From Deltaproteobacteria bacterium (lineage in GTDB: Bacteria > Desulfobacterota > GWC2-55-46 > JADFVP01): a stretch of 35,809 nt of DNA. Within the stretch, counting starts at the first letter, position 1; every line of letters begins with the position of its first letter. The stretch covers positions 1-35,809 of the forward strand of contig JAJCZH010000014.1 in assembly GCA_029262515.1 (NCBI GenBank), given 5' to 3'. This document shows, piece after piece, positions 13,832-22,847 of the stretch. The position numbers and the translations under genes were made by a program. Under the pieces are notes generated by a model. That model made no database searches and was not told the DNA's origin. It saw only the letters and a list, made by a program, of their open reading frames with translations.

Positions 13832-15853
13832 TCAGACCAGCAACGGTGCAATAACTAGAGAGACCACGCTCATAAGTTTAATCAAGATATTCATAGAAGG
13901 TCCGGACGTATCCTTAAACGGATCCCCTACCGTATCTCCAACAACAGTGGCCTTATGCACGTCAGAGCCCTTACCACCAAAGTTACCCTGCTCTACATGC
14001 TTTTTAGCATTGTCCCAGGCACCACCTGCGTTAGCCATAAATAGCGCAAGTAACACACCAGTTACAGTCGCACCGGCCAGCATTCCACCAAGAGCATAAG
14101 GGCCTAATACAAAGCCTATTATGACCGGAGACGCGACAGCAACGATACCCGGTATAATCATCTCAGTAAGAGCCGCCTTGGTACTGATGTCGATACACTT
14201 ATCAATATCCGGCTTTGCGTCTTTCTTACCTTCAAGAAGTCCTGGTATCTCTCTGAACTGACGCCTGATCTCATTGACCATCTTAAAGGCCGCCTTACCA
14301 ACACTCGTCATAGTAAGTGCACCGATAAAGAACGGTAACGTACCACCAATAAGCAAACCGATTACGACTTTAGGATCAGTAAGAATTATCTCGAAAGAGG
14401 CACCCATGGACGTGCTTATCGTCTGCGTGTAAGCAGAGAACATTGCAAGCGCGGTAAGTGCGGCAGATCCGATTGCAAAACCCTTACCAATTGCTGCGGT
14501 TGTGTTACCGAGAGCGTCGAGGCTATCGGTAATTTCACGCACATCGGGGCCAAGCTCGCTCATCTCTGAGATACCACCTGCGTTATCAGCAATAGGTCCG
14601 TATGCGTCAACACTCATAATGATACCGGTTGTCGCCAACATTCCGACAGCGGCTATTCCTATTCCATAGATTCCGGCAAAGTGGTTAGATACAAAAATCG
14701 CTATACAGATAGAGACTATAGGAAGTGCGCAACTCTCGAGCCCTACTGCAAGGCCGGAAATGATATTGGTTGCAGCGCCGGTCTCACTCGCCTCGGCAAT
14801 TTTTACTATCGGCTTACCGGCAGTATAATGCTCTGTAATCAGGCCGATTGCTATGCCGCTTAGACAGCCGATCAGTACAGCCCAATAAACACCATTGTCT
14901 ACATCTATATTACCGATAACAAAGTAGGCGCCGACAAGAAAAAGTATGGCGGCAATAAAAGTAGAGTTCCTGAGTGCTGCTGCAGGGTTGAAGTTTTCAA
15001 GAAACCTCATAGCACCTATACCGATCAAAGAGGCGACAAGCCCGACCATGGCAAGCAGAATAGGCAATGCCATTAGCGAAGTCGTAGAACCGAGCTCGGC
15101 AACCTTTGTACCGGCTATTGCAGTTGCACCTATTGCAATGGAGGCGATCATTGAACCTGCATATGACTCGAAGATATCAGCTCCAAGCCCTGCAACGTCT
15201 CCCACATTATCACCCACATTATCAGCAATAACTCCCGGGTTTCTCGGATCATCTTCCGGGATCCCAGCCTCGACCTTACCCACAAGGTCGGAACCGACAT
15301 CAGCAGTCTTTGTATATATACCGCCGCCAACCCTTGCAAAGAGCGCTATGGTTGAGGCTCCCATTGCAAAACCGTTTATGACAGCCGCAGTGCTCGGCTC
15401 TCCATAGATAATAAAGAGAACACCAACTCCGAGAAGCCCCAGGCTTGCAACCGAAAGTCCCATAACAGAACCACCGAGGAAAGCGATAGAGAGAGCCTTA
15501 CCGGCATTAGGCTTAAAGCGCCGTGCTGCCTCTGTTGTCCTGACATTAGTTTTTGTCGCGGCCTTCATACCGAACAATCCAGCCAGCAAAGAGCAGATTG
15601 CACCGGCCACATAAGCATATGCGGTATGGACACCGATAAAGATACCCAGTGCAATCGCCACCAGAACTATAAAGATGATAAGTATGGTATTCTGCCTTTT
15701 CAGGTAAACCATGGCGCCGTTTTGAATCAATCCGGCTATTTCCCTCATCCTATCATTGCCATCCGGCTGTTTACCCACATAGAGATAGATCAAAAATGCA
15801 ATGATCAGACCTCCTATTGACAGGTACGGCGCAAAACTTGTAAGTGCTTCCAT
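13832..15853 (-). CDS. hppA: Membrane-bound ion-pumping pyrophosphatase, K+-dependent type
   Basis: The enzyme hydrolyses cytosolic pyrophosphate and pumps H+ (or Na+) across the inner membrane. The 673-residue, roughly 16-TM protein has the signature block [19 protein letters not shown] followed by DNVGDNVGD, and the C-terminal [14 protein letters not shown]. Residues 449-458 read [10 protein letters not shown]. The Ala at 453 and Gly at 456 mark the K+-dependent class, where K+-independent enzymes have Lys and Thr. H+ versus Na+ specificity cannot be told by eye. A GAGAGG ribosome binding site precedes the ATG. It may supply ion-motive force alongside the complex I encoded further upstream. 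Confidence 0.95.
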   Translation of the reverse strand: MEALTSFAPYLSIGGLIIAFLIYLYVGKQPDGNDRMREIAGLIQNGAMVYLKRQNTILIIFIVLVAIALGIFIGVHTAYAYVAGAICSLLAGLFGMKAATKTNVRTTEAARRFKPNAGKALSIAFLGGSVMGLSVASLGLLGVGVLFIIYGEPSTAAVINGFAMGASTIALFARVGGGIYTKTADVGSDLVGKVEAGIPEDDPRNPGVIADNVGDNVGDVAGLGADIFESYAGSMIASIAIGATAIAGTKVAELGSTTSLMALPILLAMVGLVASLIGIGAMRFLENFNPAAALRNSTFIAAILFLVGAYFVIGNIDVDNGVYWAVLIGCLSGIAIGLITEHYTAGKPIVKIAEASETGAATNIISGLAVGLESCALPIVSICIAIFVSNHFAGIYGIGIAAVGMLATTGIIMSVDAYGPIADNAGGISEMSELGPDVREITDSLDALGNTTAAIGKGFAIGSAALTALAMFSAYTQTISTSMGASFEIILTDPKVVIGLLIGGTLPFFIGALTMTSVGKAAFKMVNEIRRQFREIPGLLEGKKDAKPDIDKCIDISTKAALTEMIIPGIVAVASPVIIGFVLGPYALGGMLAGATVTGVLLALFMANAGGAWDNAKKHVEQGNFGGKGSDVHKATVVGDTVGDPFKDTSGPSMNILIKLMSVVSLVIAPLLV

Positions 15854-15909
15854 AATGGCCTCTCAAGCTCCTTTCAGAAAAAATATAGAACGTATATTGA
15901 AATAAAAGA

Positions 15910-16479
15910 TTATTTAATAGGATTGAACCTGTTCATAGCAGATCCAATCCCATCTTTAATAAGCACTTCTATAGAATCAACCGCCATGGTAATCAGTTCA
16001 TCGACTTGTACAGTCTCTTCTTCTGTGAACGGTTCCAGAACGTAACCGCTAAGTCCGTGTGAACTACTATCCGGACGCCCTATGCCAAGCCTTATCCGTC
16101 TGAAGTCGCTTGTGCAGAGGCAACCGATAATAGACTCGATGCCCTTATGCCCGCCACTGCCTCCGTTTTGCCTTAACCGAAGTCTCCCAAGTGGCAGGTC
16201 GGAGTCATCGTACGCAACGACTACCGAAATAGAGTCTAGCGACAACTCCGATACAGCCCAACTTACGGCATCTCCACTTCTGTTCATATAGGTCTGAGGC
16301 TTTACCAGCAGAACCTCTTCACCCGCTATGCTCCCCCTGCCCCATAACGAACTCAACCCCTGACTCGTGCAACTTATACCGTGGAGCTCAGCCAGCCTGT
16401 CTAAAAACATAAAGCCTATATTATGCCGGGTCACCTCATACTCGGCTCCCGGGTTACCAAGCCCTGCAATAAGCAGCAA
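15910..16479 (-). CDS. pth: Peptidyl-tRNA hydrolase
   Basis: Pth frees tRNA from peptidyl-tRNA that has dropped off the ribosome. The 189-residue protein has GLGNPGAEYEVTRHNIGF (catalytic His and tRNA-binding Asn), AYDDSDLPLG with the conserved Asp, and GSGGHKGIESI. The start is TTG 16479, chosen because AGGTGA lies six bases upstream and the family normally begins two or three residues before GLGNPG. It follows rplY by 41 bp, an order shared by many bacteria. Confidence 0.95.
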   Translation of the reverse strand: MLLIAGLGNPGAEYEVTRHNIGFMFLDRLAELHGISCTSQGLSSLWGRGSIAGEEVLLVKPQTYMNRSGDAVSWAVSELSLDSISVVVAYDDSDLPLGRLRLRQNGGSGGHKGIESIIGCLCTSDFRRIRLGIGRPDSSSHGLSGYVLEPFTEEETVQVDELITMAVDSIEVLIKDGIGSAMNRFNPIK

Positions 16480-16520
16480 TTTACTTCACCTGATTTCTGG
16501 ATCTAACCAAGAGGGCTAAA

Positions 16521-17186
16521 CTACTCTTTAGACTCTTCTTCTGCCTTGGCTCCCGGCTCTTCTCCGAAGCTCTTGGCCAGTTCGTCTTCTGCCTCTTCAG
16601 CCGATATCTCTTCGGTCTCGGTCACAGGCGCGACTATTGAGACAATAGTACCGGCAGGGTCGTCATGTGCGCTGACTCCATCAGGCAAGACCAAATCTCC
16701 GATATGAATAGTCTGACCGATGGCAAGCTCTGTAATGTCAAAATCAATAGCATCCGGTATGCTCTGCGGCATACACTCGACCTTAACCTGTCTCAATTCC
16801 TGCTGCAGGTGACCACCGAGAGTTACTCCTTCGGCTTTACCGGTCAAATGTATCGGCACATCCACAACTATAGTATGGTCCTTTGAAACTACGAGCAGGT
16901 CGACATGCTGTATCGTCTCCTTAAGCGGATGCTTCACTACCTCTTGGAACATAACCAGCCGTGGGTCATCGGCCCCATCGAGCTTGAGGTTAATCAATAC
17001 GTTCTTACCGGCCTCGGTGTGGAGCACCTTGACAAGCTCTTTATTCTCCAACGACATTACTACAGAGCCGTCTATACCCGCACCGTACAACACTGCAGGC
17101 ACACGCCCTGTGCTACGAAGCCTTCTTGCCGGCCCCTTCTTGCCAAACTCTTCTCTCGACTGCGCCAAAAGCTCAACCTGTTCCAT
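16521..17186 (-). CDS. rplY: Ribosomal protein bL25, long CTC form
   Basis: bL25 binds 5S rRNA on the large subunit. The 221-residue sequence has the N-terminal L25 domain (about 1-92, SREEFGKKGPARRLR, GRVPAVLYG, HVDLLVVS) and the TL5/CTC-type beta domain (about 100-185, IPHL-like VPIHLTGKAEGV, LPDGV). It ends with an acidic low-complexity tail rich in Glu, Ala and Lys. GGAGGC precedes the ATG. It lies between prs and pth as in many bacteria. Confidence 0.93.
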   Translation of the reverse strand: MEQVELLAQSREEFGKKGPARRLRSTGRVPAVLYGAGIDGSVVMSLENKELVKVLHTEAGKNVLINLKLDGADDPRLVMFQEVVKHPLKETIQHVDLLVVSKDHTIVVDVPIHLTGKAEGVTLGGHLQQELRQVKVECMPQSIPDAIDFDITELAIGQTIHIGDLVLPDGVSAHDDPAGTIVSIVAPVTETEEISAEEAEDELAKSFGEEPGAKAEEESKE

Positions 17187-17275
17187 GATACTGCCTCCAA
17201 TTCACATCTTTATTGTCTTCAATATTATAAAAGCGAGTAAACGGCTACTTCTTGCAACTAACTGAAAAAAGCGCC

Positions 17276-18211
17276 TTAAACAAAGAGAGAGCTTACACTC
17301 TCGCCAAAGTGTATTCTCCTAATAGCTTCACTTAAAAGCGGAGCTATTGAAAGAACCTTTATCTTACCGGTCACACCAGCCCGTCCTTCGGGAATAGTGT
17401 TGGTAACAACAAGTTCATCTATAGGTGAAGCGTTTATGCGATCAATTGCAGGACCGGAAAGAACGGCATGAGTACAACAAGCATATACTGCTTTTGCACC
17501 TCTCTCTTTCAGTGCACTTGCAGCCTGCGTAAGTGTACCAGCAGTATCGACCATATCATCAAGTAAAATAGCTGTCTTGCCCTCAACCTCTCCGATAATA
17601 TTCATTACCTCAGAGACGTTTGCAACCTCACGCCTCTTGTCAATTATGGCAAGGCTCGCACCTAGTCTCTTAGCAAAAGCTCGTGCACGCTCAACTCCTC
17701 CGGCGTCCGGAGAAACCACAACCGAGTCTGCTGTATACCTCTTTTTAATATACTCTATCAATACCGGAGTAGCATACAAATTATCGACCGGTATATCAAA
17801 GAATCCCTGTATCTGACCCGCATGCAGGTCAACACAGACAAGTCTCGTTGCTCCACCTACCTCAATCAAATCAGCTACAAGCTTAGCTGATATAGGGGTT
17901 CTAGGTGCAACCTTGCGATCCTGTCTCGAATAACCATAATACGGTATCACAGCTGTTATAGAAGATGCTGATGCCCTCTTAAATGCATCGAGCATTATAA
18001 GAAGTTCCATCAGGTTGTCATTAGTTGGAGTACAGGTCGATTGAATTACATAGACCTCTACACCCCTTACGCTCTCCTCAATATCTACATAGACCTCTCC
18101 GTCGCTAAACTTCTTAACGACCGATTTTCCAAGTTCGAGGCCGAGATGGTCAGCAATTTCCTTGGAGAGCTTGATATTTGAATTACCAGAAAAAACTTTC
18201 AGATTATTCAT
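17276..18211 (-). CDS. prs: Ribose-phosphate pyrophosphokinase
   Basis: Prs makes PRPP from ribose 5-phosphate and ATP for nucleotide, His and Trp synthesis. The 311-residue protein matches the class I family throughout: [18 protein letters not shown] at the start, [10 protein letters not shown] in the ATP loop, [16 protein letters not shown], and the PRPP-binding loop [10 protein letters not shown]. It begins about 150 bp after tRNA-Gln and probably shares its transcript with ispE, rplY and pth. Confidence 0.97.
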   Translation of the reverse strand: MNNLKVFSGNSNIKLSKEIADHLGLELGKSVVKKFSDGEVYVDIEESVRGVEVYVIQSTCTPTNDNLMELLIMLDAFKRASASSITAVIPYYGYSRQDRKVAPRTPISAKLVADLIEVGGATRLVCVDLHAGQIQGFFDIPVDNLYATPVLIEYIKKRYTADSVVVSPDAGGVERARAFAKRLGASLAIIDKRREVANVSEVMNIIGEVEGKTAILLDDMVDTAGTLTQAASALKERGAKAVYACCTHAVLSGPAIDRINASPIDELVVTNTIPEGRAGVTGKIKVLSIAPLLSEAIRRIHFGESVSSLFV

Positions 18212-18360
18212 TTTTCCGCTACAGGTCTCTAACTTACGGGATTATTCATGTCGAAAAATAATTTACAGGAAAACAGTACATTTATATCAGTATTACAATG
18301 ACCACTTACAGCGTAATACACTTTTGAGAGAGCGCCATTAAAGAGACCCAGCAGCTATTA

Positions 18361-18435
18361 TGGCTGGGGCGGGAGGATTCGAACCTCCGAATGCAGGGAT
18401 CAAAACCCTGTGCCTTGCCGCTTGGCGACGCCCCA
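18361..18435 (-). tRNA. tRNA-Gln (anticodon TTG)
   Basis: This 75-nt cloverleaf on the minus strand has acceptor stem TGGGGCG/CGCCCCA. The anticodon stem CAGGG/CCCTG closes the loop TTTTGAT, giving anticodon TTG. The T arm is GGAGG-TTCGAAT-CCTCC and CCA is encoded. The U1-A72 pair is typical of tRNA-Gln. It lies between ispE and prs, a conserved order in Deltaproteobacteria. Confidence 0.97.
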
Positions 18436-18594
18436 ATAATTCGAGACATCTGCAAATCATACTTTCTAGACACACCCTCTATCCTTAGCTTAATAACAGC
18501 GTCAATCTATTCTTATAAGCCAAACAAACCTAAAGAGCATACTAATAAATCTATACAATCGTTACAATCGATCTATATGAACAGAAAGTGACGT

Positions 18595-19479
18595 TCATAG
18601 TCCATGCACATGAAAGAGACTGTACTTGCTACTCACAACCTCTCTTAAAGTGAGAACAGCTTTAGCAGCAGACGCTTCACCAGAGAAGACCCCGAAGACC
18701 GTTGGGCCGCTGCCGGACATAAGCGTAGCTTCGGCTCCAGCCGCCTTAAGGGAATCTTTGATCTCGTTTACCTGAGGATGTCCCCGTGCTGTGACTGACT
18801 CAAGCTCATTGACCATGGAACTGGTTAACCAACAGATATCATTAAGTGAATCATCGGAATAAATTAGGTTATTATCTTCGGCTCTATTTGTCAAGTGAAA
18901 ACTGGTGTAGACCCATTCCGTAGAGACGGTGAAGCCGGGATTAATCAATACATAATGGTATTTTGGAACGACAACCAGTTTAAGATCGGTACCTACTCCT
19001 GTTGCAAATGCCGATGACTTCAGCATAAAAAATGGAACATCTGAGCCCAACAGGCCACCAAGCGACATTAACTGCTCAAGGGTAAGCCCGGCATTCAGAA
19101 GCCCGTTCAATGCCATCAATACAGTAGCTGCATTTGAACTCCCTCCACCAAGCCCTGCTCCATGTGGAATCTTTTTCCTAATAATTATCTCAATCCCGGA
19201 CTTCTTGCCACTTTTATCCAACATAAGCTCAGCTGCCCTGTACGCAAGATTCTCGGGACCGTCGGGAACACCTGGAAGATCAGCTACAACCTTTATACCT
19301 TCCTTATCGTTTATGGAAATATCGAGTTCATCATATAGGGAGACCGGCTGCATCAGGGAGTAGATGTTATGGTAGCCATCCGGACGTTTGGAAATAATGC
19401 GTAGAAATAGGTTAATCTTGGCTGGAGAGAGAACTGTCGAGCGCATCGTAGGAGTTTCGGTTTTACTCTTTCTGGTCAT
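18595..19479 (-). CDS. ispE: 4-diphosphocytidyl-2-C-methyl-D-erythritol kinase
   Basis: IspE is the GHMP kinase of the MEP isoprenoid pathway. It shows SPAKINLFLRI with the substrate-binding Lys, RPDGYHNIYSL, the ATP loop HGAGLGGGSSNAATV (about 106-120) and MSGSGPTVFG near the C-terminus. The 294-residue frame begins at ATG 19479. Met12 at 19446, nearer the conserved core, is an alternative start, and neither has a strong ribosome binding site. It follows the DUF1858 gene by 70 bp and precedes tRNA-Gln by 159 bp. Confidence 0.95.
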   Translation of the reverse strand: MTRKSKTETPTMRSTVLSPAKINLFLRIISKRPDGYHNIYSLMQPVSLYDELDISINDKEGIKVVADLPGVPDGPENLAYRAAELMLDKSGKKSGIEIIIRKKIPHGAGLGGGSSNAATVLMALNGLLNAGLTLEQLMSLGGLLGSDVPFFMLKSSAFATGVGTDLKLVVVPKYHYVLINPGFTVSTEWVYTSFHLTNRAEDNNLIYSDDSLNDICWLTSSMVNELESVTARGHPQVNEIKDSLKAAGAEATLMSGSGPTVFGVFSGEASAAKAVLTLREVVSSKYSLFHVHGL

Positions 19480-19549
19480 TTCTCAGAAATCATAAAAAGA
19501 CAAGTGAAGTAGAGATGATTGCAAACAAGAGCACTGCAATAATGAAACT

Positions 19550-19798
19550 TTAGAAGTGACCTATTTTTTCTGGCGCCACAGCACAGATTTCATTAATCTC
19601 ATCAAGAATCTTGTTGACGTGATAATCGTTCATAGCCGCGAGAAACTCGATACTCTCCGCCTTTGAACCAGGCATAAAGAGCGCAGCGGAACCGAGGTGC
19701 TTCTTTATAATCACCTCGGCCTCAGGACAGACATGAATTATATCACCGACAATCATTTTATCAGTTATCGGTCCCGACGGACCATGGTGATCAGCCAT
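19550..19798 (-). CDS. DUF1858 domain protein lacking the usual cysteine pair
   Basis: The 82-residue protein fits the DUF1858 (redox disulfide / hybrid-cluster-associated) family: ITDKMIVGDIIHVCPEAEVI, then a glycine-containing turn and the strongly conserved PGSKAESIEFLAAM. Many members carry C-x2-C just before PG. Here these positions (about 39 and 42) are Ala and Met, and only Cys24 and Cys72 remain. A redox or metal role is therefore doubtful for this copy. A GGAAGGGAG ribosome binding site supports the start. It lies 62 bp after nuoN and before ispE, so co-transcription with nuo is possible. Confidence 0.78.
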   Translation of the reverse strand: MADHHGPSGPITDKMIVGDIIHVCPEAEVIIKKHLGSAALFMPGSKAESIEFLAAMNDYHVNKILDEINEICAVAPEKIGHF

Positions 19799-19859
19799 TC
19801 TGCTCCCTTCCTGCTCTTACAATTCACGAAAAAAAATCAGATAATTCAGCAACGAAAAA

Positions 19860-21287
19860 CTACACAAAGAGCGTGTCAGCTATAGCCATTACCCAGTCGG
19901 TAAGCGGACCGGGGTACATACCTAGGAGTACCGTTACTGCATTTATACCATAAAGCAGTATACGCGTATAGTTGTCAACCCTTATCTTCTCGGTATTGAT
20001 AGCCGGACGAAGGTACATACTCCGAATAACTATTAAGAAGTAGTACATTGCAACAACAGCCATCAACACACCTATTACAGCCAGTGCCCATAGGCCCTGC
20101 TGAACGGCAGCGGCAATTATATAGAACTTGGCGATAAAACCTCCAAGCGGCGGAACACCCGCAAGAGAGAGGAAACCGATGAAGATAGTAATGGCAAGGA
20201 GGGGTGAGCGCCTTGCGAGCCCGGCCAGCGACTCTATCGTATAGCTGCCTTCGGAATTATAGAATATGACCAATGCAATAAAAGAACCTGTTATTGCGAA
20301 AACATAAGTGGTCAGGTAATACATTAGAGCGCCAGTACCGAGAGTAGAGGCTGCTGCGACTGCCATAAACAGGTAACCTGCGGAACCGACTCCTGCATAA
20401 GCGATCATTCTCTTGATATTCTTCTGCGGCATTGCAGCAAGGTTGCCGAAGATAAGGGACGCTCCTGATATTACCGAAACCAATACGAGCCACTCTGCTC
20501 GAACGCTACCAAGCGCCGTTAGCAAAATTCTGATTATAACAACAAAACCGGCAGCCTTGGAACCTGCCGCAAGAAGTGCGGTTATCGGCGTAGGAGAGCC
20601 CTCGTATATGTCAGGTGCCCATACATGAAACGGCATGCCAGAGACTTTAAACGTAAGGCCGAGTACCGTAAGCGCAAGACCGATAGCAAGGTAACCGTTA
20701 CCACCATTATTTATAACAAGCGCAGCAACCTCGGTAAAACCGGTCTGCCCCGTAGTACCGTATATAAAGCTGATACCATAAAGGAGAAAACCGGAAGAGA
20801 GTGCGCCTGTTACTATGTACTTGAGTCCGGCCTCGACACTCTTGCTCTTTTCGCGAGTAAATGTGGCAAGTATGTACAGAGTTATAGCTACGAGCTCAAG
20901 TGAAACATAGAAGCCTATAAAATCTGACGACGAGGCGAGAAACATAAAACCGACCGTACAGAAGAGCATAAGGCTATAGAACTCTCCACGCCAATTCTCT
21001 ATATTCTTCTCATACAGTATCGTCATATAGAAGATAAGTGCAGTTACTAGAAGAAAGAGCAGTTTGAAGTAGAGCGAGATCGCATCGTGAATAAAGAGCC
21101 CCGAAAGTGCAGAACCGTACCCTTGAGTAGAGAGAACAACGGCAGTGACCACGGATAGGCAGATACCAAAGACACCCGCCCACTTTCTCGGTCCCTTGGG
21201 AATAAAGAACTCCAGAATCAGCAGTACGAATGCACCGCCGAGCATGATAAATTCCGGAATCAATCTTCCAATATTCATTTCCATCAA
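19860..21287 (-). CDS. nuoN: NADH-quinone oxidoreductase subunit N
   Basis: NuoN is one of three antiporter-like pumping subunits of complex I. The 475-residue protein has about 13-14 TM helices, with the TM5 glutamate in FYVSLELVAITLYIL, the TM7-8 region FHVWAPDIYEGSPTPITALL with its following Lys (GSKAAGF), and KRMIAYAGVGSAGYL. It is the last gene of the nuo operon. No terminator is seen between it and the DUF1858 gene. Confidence 0.96.
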   Translation of the reverse strand: MMEMNIGRLIPEFIMLGGAFVLLILEFFIPKGPRKWAGVFGICLSVVTAVVLSTQGYGSALSGLFIHDAISLYFKLLFLLVTALIFYMTILYEKNIENWRGEFYSLMLFCTVGFMFLASSSDFIGFYVSLELVAITLYILATFTREKSKSVEAGLKYIVTGALSSGFLLYGISFIYGTTGQTGFTEVAALVINNGGNGYLAIGLALTVLGLTFKVSGMPFHVWAPDIYEGSPTPITALLAAGSKAAGFVVIIRILLTALGSVRAEWLVLVSVISGASLIFGNLAAMPQKNIKRMIAYAGVGSAGYLFMAVAAASTLGTGALMYYLTTYVFAITGSFIALVIFYNSEGSYTIESLAGLARRSPLLAITIFIGFLSLAGVPPLGGFIAKFYIIAAAVQQGLWALAVIGVLMAVVAMYYFLIVIRSMYLRPAINTEKIRVDNYTRILLYGINAVTVLLGMYPGPLTDWVMAIADTLFV

Positions 21288-21334
21288 AAAAGCCCCTTAC
21301 AAAAGATCATGTTTTAAAGAGAATCTATACACAA

Positions 21335-22831
21335 CTAACCGAGTGGCACGCCGTTTATCTTATTGATAAGCGGAACCACACCGGAATCTATCAGGTCCAG
21401 AACAATAGCCGGGTAGAAACCTACAATGAGCAGTACGGCAACAAGCACGACATACGGCATACGCTCTACAAAGGTCTTTGCATCCCTTAGCCCATCCCAT
21501 TTTTCGAGCGGCTCGCAGAAGAAGACCGTACGCACGGCACGCAACATATAAGTTGCCGTAACTATAATACCAAAGACAGCAATAATGGTGTGTATCGGGT
21601 ATACTTTAAATGCTCCGATAAAGACCATCAACTCCGCAACAAAGTTGGCAAAACCCGGTAGTCCGCTCGATGCAAAGGCCATCATCGCAAAACTGACGGC
21701 GAGAAACGGTACCTTTTTGGCAAGACCCGAAAGATCGTAGATCATACGCGTATGGGTCTGATCATAGATAAAACCGATCAATGAGAAAGCGAGTGCAGTC
21801 ATAATGCCGTGAGCAAACATCAGCATAACTGCGCCGTTAACTCCAACGGTGCCAAGTGTGGCAAGCCCTAGAAGCACGTACCCCATATGGCTCGAAGATG
21901 AATAACCGACCATAAACTTCAAGTCTTTTCTGCTTAGCGCTACCATACCGCCATAGAAAATATTGATCAGGCAGAGTCCTGCAACATACGGCATCCAGTA
22001 GACCGCACCTTCGGGAAGCAAGCCCATGGCGAGCCTGATTATACCGTAGGCTCCAAGTTTCATTAAAACGCCGGCATGGAGCATACTTACGGCTGAAGGC
22101 GCCGCCGCATGCCCGATCGGCGACCATGAATGGAACGGTGCAAGTGGTACAAGTACGCCGAAGCCGAAAATAAGCGGTATAAACGCCTTTATCTGGAAAC
22201 TGCGGTCAAAGACCACGGCTGACATCTCGAGCATATCGAAGGTATAGGTGCCGGTCTGGGCGCCTGCCGTAAAGTAGATGGCCAGGATGCCGAGAAGGGC
22301 GAAGACCGCACCGAACGAAAGGTAGAGCGTCAACTTCATCGTAGCATACTCTCTGTTGGCGCTACCCCAGATACCGATGAGCGGGTACATCGGTATAACC
22401 GCCAGCTCGTAGAAGAAGTAGAATAACAGCATATCGAGCGCCGCGAAGACTCCGAAGACTCCGGCCACGAGCAGCAGCATCAGTATATAATGCTCTTTTA
22501 TACGGGTCTTAATACCCACCCACGAAACAAAGACACCCGTAAAGATAACAAAGCTTGTCAAAACTATCATCAAGACGCTGATTCCATCCACGCCGAGATG
22601 GTACGAGATGCCCATCGACTTGACCCACTCTATCTTTTCGATAAACTGGAACCCTGCAGCCTCGGTGTCATACTTAAACATCAGTATAAGAGAGAGTAGC
22701 AAGCAGATGAATGTCGTCACTGCGGATACGCAACGGATCAGGTATATGCTCTCCTCTTTAACAAAGAGTAAAAAGAGCACAGCGACCAGCGGCAGCCCTA
22801 TGATGACCGATAATATGGGAAAACCTTCCAA
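21335..22831 (-). CDS. nuoM: NADH-quinone oxidoreductase subunit M
   Basis: NuoM is an antiporter-like pumping subunit of complex I. The 498-residue protein has the TM5 glutamate in FYFFYELAVIPMYPLIG, the conserved PLAPFHSWSPIGHAAAPSAV loop, LMKLGAYGIIR with the TM7-8 lysine, and KDLKFMVGYSSSSHMGYV. Its length matches the family. It starts 16 bp after nuoL and ends 47 bp before nuoN. Confidence 0.96.
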   Translation of the reverse strand: MEGFPILSVIIGLPLVAVLFLLFVKEESIYLIRCVSAVTTFICLLLSLILMFKYDTEAAGFQFIEKIEWVKSMGISYHLGVDGISVLMIVLTSFVIFTGVFVSWVGIKTRIKEHYILMLLLVAGVFGVFAALDMLLFYFFYELAVIPMYPLIGIWGSANREYATMKLTLYLSFGAVFALLGILAIYFTAGAQTGTYTFDMLEMSAVVFDRSFQIKAFIPLIFGFGVLVPLAPFHSWSPIGHAAAPSAVSMLHAGVLMKLGAYGIIRLAMGLLPEGAVYWMPYVAGLCLINIFYGGMVALSRKDLKFMVGYSSSSHMGYVLLGLATLGTVGVNGAVMLMFAHGIMTALAFSLIGFIYDQTHTRMIYDLSGLAKKVPFLAVSFAMMAFASSGLPGFANFVAELMVFIGAFKVYPIHTIIAVFGIIVTATYMLRAVRTVFFCEPLEKWDGLRDAKTFVERMPYVVLVAVLLIVGFYPAIVLDLIDSGVVPLINKINGVPLG

Positions 22832-22847
22832 ACCCTACCTCTTTCTT

